NCBI RefSeq assembly: GCF_001426405.1
Contig: NZ_LMEP01000022.1
Location: forward strand, 1,363 to 65,362
Source of the DNA: Streptomyces sp. Root1304
GTDB taxonomy: Bacteria > Actinomycetota > Actinomycetes > Streptomycetales > Streptomycetaceae
DNA: 64,000 bases
Direction of reading: 5' to 3'
This document shows positions 41,758 through 51,993 of the stretch, piece by piece. The translations under genes and the position numbers were made by a program. Numbering within the stretch: the stretch's first letter is position 1; each line of letters begins with the position of its first letter. Below the pieces are notes generated by a model. The model did no database searches, was not told the origin of the DNA, and was given only the letters and a program-made list of their open reading frames with translations.

Positions 41758-43461
41758 ATGCACCAGAAGGACGGTCGGCGCACCCTGCCGCACGCGCCCG
41801 GGCCCCGGGTCGGACTCGCGTGGGGTGATGTGGCCCTGTGGTGCGTGCTCGCCGCCGCCACCGCCTACGGGTTCCGGGACGCGGGTGCGGCGGCCTCGCC
41901 GGTCGGGGACCTGTTCCTCCCGCTGGCCGTCCTGGCGGTGGCCGTGCCGCTGTCCCGCCGCCGTCCCGGGACCGCCGTCGCCCTGGTCAACGGACTCTGC
42001 GCGCTGGGCATGGCCGATCCGGCGACGCCCGCCAACGCCCATGTCCTCTCGCTGGCCGCCCTGAGCTGTCTGCTGGGAGCCCGGGTCGCCGCAGCAGGGC
42101 GCCCGCTCCTGGTCCTGGCCGGCTGCCTGGCCGTCGATCTCGCGACCTGCGCGGTGCTGCGGACGCCGGCCGTGTGGTGGTTCTACGCGCTGGCCGTGCT
42201 GCCCGCCGCCCTCCTGCTGCCCTGGCTGGCCGGACGGCACTGGCGCGGCCGGCGCGAGCTGGTGCGGGAGGGCTGGCGGCTGGCCCGGAGCCTGGAGGAG
42301 CGGCAGCACCTGGTCGCGGAGCGGGCGCGGCTGACCGAACGCGCGGACATCGCGGCCGACATGCACGACTCCCTCGGGCACGCGCTCAGCCTGGTCGCGC
42401 TGCGGGCCGGCGCCCTGGAACTCTCCCCCGACCTCACCGACCGCGACCGCACCGATCTCGCCGAGCTGCGCGGGACGATCGCGGACGCCGTGGAGCAGCT
42501 GCGCGAGACGGTCGCGGTCCTGCACGACCCGGCCGGGACGGAACCGGGCGCGGGCCTGCCCGTCACCGACACCGTCGAGGACCTCCTCGGGCGGGCGGTG
42601 GCCTCCGGGGTGCCGGTGCGCTGGGAGCGGCAGGGGGCGGCGCCCGTGCTGTCGCCCCTGGTCCGGCGGGGGCTGTACCGGGCGGTCCAGGAGGCCCTCA
42701 CCAACGCGGTGAAGCACGCACCCGACGGTGAGATCCGGGTCCGGATCTCGCACGGGGCCGACCGTACCCGCGTGAGCGTCGTGAACGACGCTCCGCCCGC
42801 CGACCGCTCGGATGCCGCGGCCGAGGGCCCGGCGACCGGCGCCGGTGGCCGAGGTCTGACGGGGCTCAGGGAGCGGGTGACGGTGCTCGGCGGCTCCCTG
42901 TGGACCGGCCCGCACCAGGGCGGATTCCGTGTCACCGCGGTCCTTCCGCACCAGGTCGCCGCCGCCCCGGGGACACCCCTGCCGGGCGCGGTGCCCGCAC
43001 CCGACGGGCCGGACGCGGGAGCCGCTCACCCGGCCACCGGGACGACCACCGGGACGCCCACCGCACCGGAGTCCGTCACCCGGCTCACCTCGGTACGGAA
43101 CGCCGCCCGCCGCCGCTCGGTCGCCGCGTTCGCGGCTCCTGTCGTCGCGGCCGCCTTCTTCGTACCCGCGGCCGTCTACCTGGCTTGGCAGTTGACGACC
43201 AGCGTGCTGCCGCCGTCCCGGTTCGACGAGCTGACCCTCGGCCGGCCGCGCGCCGAACTCGCTGCCCTGCTGCCGGACCACACCTACCCCTACCCGCCCG
43301 ACGACACCCGTTCCGCACCGCCACCGCCGGGCACCCGCTGCGAGTTCTACCGGTCCGGCCGCGACCTCCTGACCGAGGTCGACCTCTACCGGCTCTGCTG
43401 GTCGGGCGGCACTCTGGCGGCGAAGGACACCGTGCCCGCGAGCCGGTCCACGGTCCCGTGA
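41758..43461 (+). CDS. Sensor histidine kinase with a C-terminal membrane-anchored extension
   Basis: A 567-residue kinase. Five or so N-terminal helices (residues ~20-165), dimerisation/phosphoacceptor ADMHDSLGHALSLVALRAG (His ~203), HATPase with EALTNAVKHAPDG and GRGLTGLRERVTVLGGS. After a Pro/Thr-rich linker (~410-440) a further helix (AAFAAPVVAAAFFVPAAVYLAW, ~450-470) leads to an outside domain with two cysteines and FDELTLGRPRAELAALLPDH. Such a tail after the catalytic domain is unusual. The partner is the divergent NarL-type regulator. Confidence 0.87.
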   Translation: MHQKDGRRTLPHAPGPRVGLAWGDVALWCVLAAATAYGFRDAGAAASPVGDLFLPLAVLAVAVPLSRRRPGTAVALVNGLCALGMADPATPANAHVLSLAALSCLLGARVAAAGRPLLVLAGCLAVDLATCAVLRTPAVWWFYALAVLPAALLLPWLAGRHWRGRRELVREGWRLARSLEERQHLVAERARLTERADIAADMHDSLGHALSLVALRAGALELSPDLTDRDRTDLAELRGTIADAVEQLRETVAVLHDPAGTEPGAGLPVTDTVEDLLGRAVASGVPVRWERQGAAPVLSPLVRRGLYRAVQEALTNAVKHAPDGEIRVRISHGADRTRVSVVNDAPPADRSDAAAEGPATGAGGRGLTGLRERVTVLGGSLWTGPHQGGFRVTAVLPHQVAAAPGTPLPGAVPAPDGPDAGAAHPATGTTTGTPTAPESVTRLTSVRNAARRRSVAAFAAPVVAAAFFVPAAVYLAWQLTTSVLPPSRFDELTLGRPRAELAALLPDHTYPYPPDDTRSAPPPPGTRCEFYRSGRDLLTEVDLYRLCWSGGTLAAKDTVPASRSTVP

Positions 43462-43570
43462 CCGCCTTCCCCACCGACCGGCAGGAGCTGTACCGCGGCG
43501 ATCCGGGACCGGTACGGGTCATCTGCCGACCAGCAGGCGGCACTACGTCGAGCGAGAGGACAGGAACCAC

Positions 43571-44236
43571 GTGGATGTGTACGAAGCCGTGGACGGTCGT
43601 CGGGCCGTACGGGCGTTCAGCGACCAGCCGGTGCCCCGGGAGGTTCTCGACCGGGTGCTCAGCGCGGCGACGCGGGCCCCGTCGAGCGGGAACCTCCAGC
43701 CGTGGCACGCCTATGTCGTGGCCGGTGAGCCCCTGGCCGAGCTGAAGAGGCGCGCCACGGCCAGGGCGCGGGCGGGCGACCCGGGCGACGAGCGGGAGTA
43801 TCCGATGTACCCGGCCGACCTGGCCTCCCCGTACACGGACCGCTTCGCGGCCGCGGCAGCCCAGCGGTACGAGGCCCTCGGCATCGAGCGCGACGACCCC
43901 GACCGGCCCCGGAAGATCGCCGCCCTGAACGCGGAGGCGTTCGGGGCGCCGGTCGTACTCTTCTGCTACCTCGACCGGACGATGGGCCCGGGGCAGTGGG
44001 CGGACGCGGGGATGTATCTGCAGACGGTCATGCTGCTGCTGCGGGCGGAAGGGCTGCACAGCTGCCCCCAGGTGATGTGGACGATGTACCACAGGACCGT
44101 CGCCCGGGCGGTCGGGGCCGAGGACGGGCTCGTGCTGTTCTGCGGTGTCTCGGTGGGATTCGAGAAGGAGGGCGCGCCACGGCCGCGCACCGGGCGGGCG
44201 AAGATGCCGGAGACAGTGAGCTTCATCGGAATATGA
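43571..44236 (+). CDS. Nitroreductase family protein
   Basis: A 221-residue FMN-dependent oxidoreductase. RRAVRAFSDQPVPREVLDRVL, RAPSSGNLQPWH (FMN-binding), DAGMYLQTVMLLLRAEGLHSCPQ and VSVGFEKEGAPRPRTGRAKMPETVSFIG are characteristic. Uses NAD(P)H to reduce nitro, quinone or enone groups; the physiological substrate is unknown. GTG 43571 with AGGA upstream. It is 109 bases past the kinase gene and likely separately expressed. Confidence 0.88.
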   Translation: MDVYEAVDGRRAVRAFSDQPVPREVLDRVLSAATRAPSSGNLQPWHAYVVAGEPLAELKRRATARARAGDPGDEREYPMYPADLASPYTDRFAAAAAQRYEALGIERDDPDRPRKIAALNAEAFGAPVVLFCYLDRTMGPGQWADAGMYLQTVMLLLRAEGLHSCPQVMWTMYHRTVARAVGAEDGLVLFCGVSVGFEKEGAPRPRTGRAKMPETVSFIGI

Positions 44237-44341
44237 CGGCCGGGCGGCCGGGACCCGCGGCATCAGCGGGCGCGACCGCCTCCACGTCACGTCACCGCCG
44301 ACCGGGATCCCTCACGGTCGGCCCTCTCAAGGTTCGGAGCC

Positions 44342-45001
44342 ATGACCACACCCCTCACCCTCGGCACCTTCGACTCCCTCCGTCTCGACGCCGTGCGTGA
44401 CCAGGAGGCCCTGCGTCGGGTCTACGCACTGCCCAGCGACGCGGCCGTGCGCAAGCAGATGACCGAACTCACTGACCGGACACGCGCGTTGATCGGCTGC
44501 TCGTCGCTGGTCATGGTCGCCAGCGCGGACGCCGAGGGCAATTGCGACGTCACCCCGCGCGGCGGTCCCGCCGGGTTCGTCTCCGTCCTGGACGCGCGGA
44601 CGGTGGCGATACCGGACGCGACCGGCAACAAGCGCCTGGACACCCTGCGGAACGTGATCGCCACCGGGCGGGCCGGGCTGCTGTTCATGATCCCCGGGCG
44701 CACCACGACGCTCAGGGTGAACGGCCGGGCCTGCGTCTCCACCCGCCCGGAGCTGCTCTCGCGGCTGACCGCCGTGGGCAAGCCGCCGGCGAGTGCGCTG
44801 GTGGTGGGGATCGAGGAGGTCTACCCGCACTGCCCCAAGTCGCTCCTGCGCAGCGGGGCCTGGAAGCCGGAGGAGTGGCTGCCGGCGGATGCCCAGCCGA
44901 CCTCGGCCGAGGTGACGCTGGCGCAGCTGCGGATGCCGGAGCTGACGCTCGCGGACGTCGAGCAGGCGGAGGCGGATTCGCTGAAGTACCGGTACGAGTA
45001 G
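44342..45001 (+). CDS. FMN/F420-binding pyridoxamine 5'-phosphate oxidase-like protein (MSMEG_1061 type)
   Basis: A 219-residue split-barrel flavoprotein. VMVASADAEGNCDVTPRGGPAGFVSV, VAIPDATGNKRLDTLRNV, GLLFMIPGRTTTLRVNGRA and a C-terminal KSLLRSGAWKPEEWLP helix are as in the MSMEG_1061 FMN-dependent PPOX family. It probably reduces or oxidises a small organic substrate using flavin or F420. ATG 44342. Next to the nitroreductase gene, so the two may belong together, with 105 bases between them. Confidence 0.85.
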   Translation: MTTPLTLGTFDSLRLDAVRDQEALRRVYALPSDAAVRKQMTELTDRTRALIGCSSLVMVASADAEGNCDVTPRGGPAGFVSVLDARTVAIPDATGNKRLDTLRNVIATGRAGLLFMIPGRTTTLRVNGRACVSTRPELLSRLTAVGKPPASALVVGIEEVYPHCPKSLLRSGAWKPEEWLPADAQPTSAEVTLAQLRMPELTLADVEQAEADSLKYRYE

Positions 45002-45084
45002 CCGCCCGGCGGGGTGCCGACACGCGGTGGGCCCGGCACCGCCGGAGGCCTGCCGCCCCCGAACAGGACACCGGGGGATCAATG

Positions 45085-45092
45085 GATAAAAT
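45085..45092 (+). promoter_or_regulatory. -10 like element abutting the uvrA-like start
   Basis: GATAAAAT ends six bases before GTG 45099. At usual spacing the transcript would begin at or next to the start codon, giving a leaderless mRNA. No clear -35 was found. Confidence 0.4.
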
Positions 45093-45098
45093 CGCCCT

Positions 45099-47450
45099 GT
45101 GTACGACAACCCTCGTGATCCCTACGTCCGCGTCCGCGGCGCCCGCGAGCACAATCTCGCGGGGGTCGACGTCGACATCCCGCGCGACGCGCTCGTCGCC
45201 TTCACCGGGGTCTCCGGGTCCGGCAAGTCGTCGCTGGCCTTCGGCACGATCTACGCCGAGGCCCAGCGCCGCTACTTCGAGTCGGTGGCCCCGTACGCCC
45301 GGCGGCTGATCCACCAGGTGGGGGCGCCCGCCGTCGGCGAGATCAGCGGGCTGCCGCCGGCGGTCTCCCTGGAGCAGCGCCGGTCCTCGCCGAACGCCCG
45401 CTCGTCGGTCGGTACGGTGACGACGCTCTCCAACTCGCTGCGGATGCTGTTCTCGCGGGCCGGCCGCTACCCGGAGGGGGCGGAGCGGCTCGACTCCGAC
45501 GCCTTCTCCCCCAACACGGCTGCGGGCGCCTGCCCTTCGTGCCACGGCATCGGCCGGATCCACGAGACCAGCGAGGAACTCCTCGTCCCCGACGCGGAGC
45601 TGTCGATCCGCCAGGGGGCCATCGCCGCCTGGCCGGGCGCCTGGCAGGGGAAGAACCTGCGGGACGTCCTGGACACCCTCGGGTACGACGTCGACCGGCC
45701 GTGGCGCGAGCTGGCCGCGAAGGACCGGGAGTGGATCCTGTTCACGGAGGAGCAGCCGGTCGTCACGGTGCATCCGGTACGGGAGGCGGGCCGCATCCAA
45801 CGCCCCTACCAGGGGACGTACATGAGCGCCCGGCGGTATGTGATGCGGACGTTCGCGGACTCGAAGAGCACGACGCTGCGGGCGAAGGCGGAGCGGTTCC
45901 TGACGAGTGCGCCCTGTCCGGTGTGCGGCGGCAGCCGGCTGCGGCCCGAGGCGCTGGCGGTGACCTTCGCGGGGCGGACGATCGCCGAGCTGGGGTCGCT
46001 TCCGCTGACGGTCCTGGCCGGGCTCCTCTCCGCGACGCCGACGGACGGTTCGGAGACCGCGCGGGTCCTCACCGAGGATCTCGTCGCCCGGATCGGGACG
46101 GTCACCGAGCTGGGTCTCGGCTACCTCGGTCTGGACCGGGCCACGCCCACGCTCTCCAACGGCGAGCTCCAGCGGCTGCGGCTCGCCACCCAGCTGCGCT
46201 CGGGGCTCTTCGGTGTCGTGTACGTGCTCGACGAGCCGTCCGCCGGCCTGCACCCGGCCGACACCGAGGCGCTGCTCGTGGTCCTCGACCGGCTGAAGGC
46301 GGCGGGGAACTCGGTCTTCGTCGTCGAGCACCACCTCGACGTGGTCCGGCACGCCGACTGGCTCGTGGACGTCGGCCCGGGTGCCGGGGTGCACGGCGGC
46401 CGGGTGCTCCACAGCGGGCCGCCGCGCGAGCTGGCAGCCGTACAGGCGTCCGCGACCCGGCGCTTCCTCTTCGACCGGGCGCCCGTACCCGCGCGGGAGG
46501 TACGCGCCCCGGCCGGGTGGCTGCGGACGGGTCCGGTGACCCGCCACAACCTGCGGGCGGTCGACGCCGCCTTCCCGGTCGGCGTACTGACCGCCGTCAC
46601 GGGCGTGTCCGGCTCCGGGAAGTCGACACTCGTCGGCGCGCTGACCGACGAACTCGCCGAGGTGGAGCGGATGGTGACGGTGGATCAGCGGCCGATCGGT
46701 CGTACCCCGCGCTCCAACCTGGCCACGTACACGGGGCTCTTCGACGTCGTGCGCAAGCTGTTCGCGGAGACGGCGGAGGCGCGGGAGCGCGGCTACAAGG
46801 TGGGCCGCTTCTCCTTCAACGTGCCCGGCGGGCGCTGCGAGACCTGTCAGGGCGAGGGATTCGTCTCGGTGGAGCTCCTCTTCCTCCCGAGCACCTACGC
46901 GCCCTGCCCCGACTGCCGCGGCGCCCGGTACAACCCCGAGACGCTCCAGGTGCGGCTGGGCGGACTGACGATCGCCGAAGTCCTGGACCTCACCGTCGAG
47001 TCGGCGGCGGAGTTCTTCCAGGACACCCCCGCCGCCGCCCGCAGCCTGCGGACCCTCCTCGAGGTGGGCCTCGGCTATCTGCGGCTCGGGCAGCCGGCGA
47101 CGGAACTGTCCGGCGGCGAGGCGCAGCGCATCAAGCTCGCCTCCGAGCTCCAGCGTCCGCGCCGCTCCCCCACCCTGTACGTACTCGACGAGCCGACGAC
47201 CGGGCTGCACCCGGCGGACGTCGAGGTCCTGATGCGGCAGCTCCACGGTCTGGTGGACGCGGGCCACTCGGTGGTCGTCGTCGAGCACGACATGGACGTG
47301 GTCGCCACCGCCGACTGGGTCGTCGACCTCGGTCCGGGCGGCGGCGACGAGGGCGGCCGGGTGGTGGCGGCCGGGCCGCCGTCCGAGGTGGCCGCCTCTC
47401 CCGTGAGCCGGACGGCTCCGTACCTGGCGCGGGCGCTCGCAGGCGGCTGA
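45099..47450 (+). CDS. Short UvrA-like excinuclease ATPase (UvrA paralogue)
   Basis: A 783-residue double ABC ATPase, clearly shorter than canonical UvrA (~950-1000). Walker A1 GVSGSGKSSLAF, signature LSNGELQRLRLA, Walker A2 GVSGSGKSTLVGA, signature LSGGEAQRIKLA, Walker B LYVLDEPTTGLHPADV. Zinc-binding CPSCHGIG, CPVCGGSRL and CETCQGEGF/CPDCRGARY are present, but the UvrB-binding and insertion domains are reduced. Class III/UvrA2-type paralogues are linked to DNA-damage or drug tolerance. It starts at GTG 45099 with no ribosome binding site, possibly leaderless. Confidence 0.88.
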   Translation: MYDNPRDPYVRVRGAREHNLAGVDVDIPRDALVAFTGVSGSGKSSLAFGTIYAEAQRRYFESVAPYARRLIHQVGAPAVGEISGLPPAVSLEQRRSSPNARSSVGTVTTLSNSLRMLFSRAGRYPEGAERLDSDAFSPNTAAGACPSCHGIGRIHETSEELLVPDAELSIRQGAIAAWPGAWQGKNLRDVLDTLGYDVDRPWRELAAKDREWILFTEEQPVVTVHPVREAGRIQRPYQGTYMSARRYVMRTFADSKSTTLRAKAERFLTSAPCPVCGGSRLRPEALAVTFAGRTIAELGSLPLTVLAGLLSATPTDGSETARVLTEDLVARIGTVTELGLGYLGLDRATPTLSNGELQRLRLATQLRSGLFGVVYVLDEPSAGLHPADTEALLVVLDRLKAAGNSVFVVEHHLDVVRHADWLVDVGPGAGVHGGRVLHSGPPRELAAVQASATRRFLFDRAPVPAREVRAPAGWLRTGPVTRHNLRAVDAAFPVGVLTAVTGVSGSGKSTLVGALTDELAEVERMVTVDQRPIGRTPRSNLATYTGLFDVVRKLFAETAEARERGYKVGRFSFNVPGGRCETCQGEGFVSVELLFLPSTYAPCPDCRGARYNPETLQVRLGGLTIAEVLDLTVESAAEFFQDTPAAARSLRTLLEVGLGYLRLGQPATELSGGEAQRIKLASELQRPRRSPTLYVLDEPTTGLHPADVEVLMRQLHGLVDAGHSVVVVEHDMDVVATADWVVDLGPGGGDEGGRVVAAGPPSEVAASPVSRTAPYLARALAGG

Positions 47451-47494
47451 CCGGCCCGGGTCCGGGCGGCTCCCGGCGGGCGGCCGCCCCGCTC

Positions 47495-48237
47495 CTACCC
47501 CTTGGCCTTCCTCCGCGCCCGCAGCCACTCCTTGTTCATCGCGGAGATCGACGGCAGCGGGATGCCCTTGGGGCAGGCCGTCGCGCACTCGCCGGTCAGG
47601 GTGCAGCCGCCGAAGCCCTCCGCGTCCATCTGGGCGACCATGTCGAGGACCCGGGTCTCGCGTTCCGGGGATCCCTGGGGCAGCACGTTGAGGTGGTTGA
47701 CCTTGGCCGAGGTGAAGAGCATCGCGGAGCCGTTGGGGCAGGCCGCGACGCAGGCCCCGCAGCCGATGCACTCGGCGTGCTCGAAGGCGAAGTCGGCGTC
47801 GGCCTTGGGCACCGGGGTCGCGTGCGCCTCGGGGGCCGAGCCGGTGGGGGCGGAGACGTAGCCGCCGGCCTGGATGACGCGGTCGAAGGCGGAGCGGTCG
47901 ACGACGAGGTCCTTGACGACGGGGAAGGCGGACGCCCGCCAGGGTTCGACGTCGATGGTGTCGCCGTCGCGGAAGGACCGCATGTGGAGCTGGCAGGTCG
48001 TGGTCCGCTCCGGCCCGTGGGCGTCGCCGTTGATGACGAGGCTGCACGCGCCGCAGATGCCCTCGCGGCAGTCGTGGTCGAAGGCCACGGGGTCCTCGCC
48101 GCGCAGGATGAGGTCCTCGTTGAGCGTGTCGAGCATCTCCAGGAAGGACATGTCGTCGGAGACGCCGTCCACGTCGTAGGTGGACATGGCGCCGGGGGCG
48201 TCGGCGTTCTTCTGGCGCCAGACGCGCAGGGTGAGCC

Positions 48238-48241
<4 letters not shown>
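47495..48241 (-). CDS. sdhB: Succinate dehydrogenase/fumarate reductase iron-sulfur subunit
   Basis: A 248-residue subunit. The [2Fe-2S] ligands are in CREGICGACSLVING...TTTC, and the [4Fe-4S]/[3Fe-4S] set in CIGCGACVAACPNGSAM and CTLTGECATACPKGIP. It transfers electrons from SdhA to quinone. ATG 48241 overlaps the sdhA stop (ATGA). Last gene of the sdhCAB operon. Confidence 0.93.
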
Positions 48242-50184
<1,943 letters not shown>

Positions 50185-50185
50185 G

Positions 50186-50911
50186 TCAGCTCACCACTCC
50201 GGTCATGACGGCGACGGGGACGGAGACGAAGCCCGCGGTCAGGACGAGCGCGAGGGTGTTGGCGGTGGCCCTGAGGAGGCGTTCGCGGCGGGCGTTGCCG
50301 ACGCCGAGGGTCTGGGCGGCGCTCCAGAAGCCGTGGCGGACGTGGAGGCCGACGGCGAGCATGGCGACGATGTAGATGACGTTGCCGTACCAGGTGGAGA
50401 AGGTGTCGACGACGTTCTGGTAGGGCTTGCCCTCCTCGAAACCGCCGGGGTGGACGGTGCCGGTGGTGAGGTCGAGGACGTGCCAGACGATGAAGAGGGC
50501 GAGGATGATCCCGCCCCAGCGCATGGTGCGGGTCGCGTAGGACGCGCCCTTGCGGCGGTGGACGTACGCGGTCGGGCGGGCCCTCACGTCGCGGCGGCTG
50601 AGCTGGTAAGCGGAGACGGCGTGGCCGACGACGGCGGCGAGGAGCACGATCCGGACGATCCAGAGGGCCCACGCGTGGTGGAGGACGGGGGCGCCCATGA
50701 CCCGCAGCCAGTGGCCGTAGGCGTTGAACTCCTCGGGGCCGAAGAAGACCTTCAGATTGCCGGCGACATGGGCGACGAGGTAGCCGAGCATGATCAGCCC
50801 GCTGACGGCCATGACCGTCTTCTTGCCGAGGGTCGATGACAGGAATCCGCGTGACGGTGTGGGGGACGGCGGGCGGCCCGTCGTCCGGTCCCTCGTGGGT
50901 GCCAGAGCCAT
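50186..50911 (-). CDS. sdhC: Succinate dehydrogenase cytochrome b subunit (type B)
   Basis: A 241-residue membrane subunit with about five helices (MAVSGLIMLGYLVAHVAGNLK, HAWALWIVRIVLLAAVVGHAVSAY, WGGIILALFIVWHVLDLTTG, YIVAMLAVGLHVRHGFWSAAQ, LALVLTAGFVSVPVAVMTG). The conserved histidines HVAGN, HAVSAY, WHVLD and LHVRHG probably ligate two hemes. It anchors the dehydrogenase and reacts with quinone. ATG 50911 is assumed; ATG 50917 adds two residues. Divergent to the LysR gene. Confidence 0.88.
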   Translation of the reverse strand: MALAPTRDRTTGRPPSPTPSRGFLSSTLGKKTVMAVSGLIMLGYLVAHVAGNLKVFFGPEEFNAYGHWLRVMGAPVLHHAWALWIVRIVLLAAVVGHAVSAYQLSRRDVRARPTAYVHRRKGASYATRTMRWGGIILALFIVWHVLDLTTGTVHPGGFEEGKPYQNVVDTFSTWYGNVIYIVAMLAVGLHVRHGFWSAAQTLGVGNARRERLLRATANTLALVLTAGFVSVPVAVMTGVVS

Positions 50912-50970
50912 GCTCATGACGGTAGGGCCGAAGGCCCCGAGAGGTCCAAGACATGGTCCGGCTGATCTCG

Positions 50971-50985
50971 ATAGGCAGCACCTAT
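50971..50985. promoter_or_regulatory. LysR-type box between sdhC and the regulator
   Basis: ATAGG-CAGCA-CCTAT is a perfect dyad in the divergent promoter gap and fits the T-N11-A architecture of LysR boxes. It sits 23 bases before the regulator's start, where binding would allow autoregulation and control of sdhCAB. Confidence 0.6.
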
Positions 50986-51007
50986 TCATGTCCTCTACCC
51001 TGGGACC

Positions 51008-51916
51008 ATGCAGTTCCAGCAGCTCCTCTACTTCGTCGCCGTGGCCGAGACCCGTCACTTCACCCGGGCCGCCGAGCGCGTCCACGTCTCGCAGCCCTCC
51101 CTCTCGCAGCAGATCAAGGCGCTCGAACAAGAGCTGGGCGCCGAGCTGTTCAGCCGCGCCCGGGGCAACATCACGCTGACCGACGCGGGCGAGGCCCTGC
51201 TGCCGCTCGCGCGCCGGATCCTCGCGGACACCGAGACGGCCCGGATCGAGGTGCAGGAGCTGGCCCAGCTGAAACGGGGGCGGGTGCGGCTCGGCGCGAC
51301 CCCGAGCCTGTGCACGGGCCTCCTCCCGGACGTCCTGCGGGCCTTCCACGACCTCCACCCGGGGATCGAGCTGCTCATCGAGGAGGGCGGCTCGCACGAC
51401 CTCGTGCGGGAGCTGGCGCGCGGCGCCCTCGACCTGGCGCTGGTGGTGCTCCCGCTGCCGACCCCGTCCCCGGCGCTGACGACGGTGGAGCTGCTGCGGG
51501 AGGACCTGGTGGTGGTCTCCGCCGCGTCGGCGCCCGCTCCCCGCCGCCCGGTGCGGATCAAGGACCTGCGGGACCAGCCGCTCGTGATGTTCCGGCACGG
51601 CTACGACCTGCGGGAACTGACCGTGGCGGCGTGCCGGGCGGAGGGCTTCGAGCCGACGTTCACGGTCGAGGGCGGCGAGCTGGACGCGGTCCTCGGTTTC
51701 GTACGGGCCGGCCTCGGGCTCGCGGTCGTCCCCGCCATGGTGGCGGCGCGCGGCGGCCGGGACCTCCGGGTGACCGCGCTGGCCCGGCCGGGCCTGCGCC
51801 GGACCATCGCCCTGGCGCACCGGAGCGACGTGGCCCCGCCGAGGGCGGCGCGGGAGCTCCAGCGGATCCTGCTGGCCTCGCGACGCGCGGCCCCGGAGGG
51901 GCCGGCGGCGGGCTGA
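51008..51916 (+). CDS. LysR family transcriptional regulator (CynR/CbbR-like)
   Basis: A 302-residue regulator. N-terminal winged helix-turn-helix LLYFVAVAETRHFTRAAERVHVSQPSLSQQIKALEQELGAELFSR, then a substrate-binding domain (GRVRLGATPSLCTGLLPDVLRAFHDLHPGI and LAVVPAMVAARGG). It likely regulates the divergent sdhCAB operon through the ATAGG/CCTAT box. ATG 51008. The inducer is unknown. Confidence 0.93.
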   Translation: MQFQQLLYFVAVAETRHFTRAAERVHVSQPSLSQQIKALEQELGAELFSRARGNITLTDAGEALLPLARRILADTETARIEVQELAQLKRGRVRLGATPSLCTGLLPDVLRAFHDLHPGIELLIEEGGSHDLVRELARGALDLALVVLPLPTPSPALTTVELLREDLVVVSAASAPAPRRPVRIKDLRDQPLVMFRHGYDLRELTVAACRAEGFEPTFTVEGGELDAVLGFVRAGLGLAVVPAMVAARGGRDLRVTALARPGLRRTIALAHRSDVAPPRAARELQRILLASRRAAPEGPAAG

Positions 51917-51993
51917 GCCCTCGGCCTCGTGCGTACGGCCCCGGTCGCGAAATCCGCGTGCGGCCGACGGCCGGCGGCTGCGAGCATGCCCGC

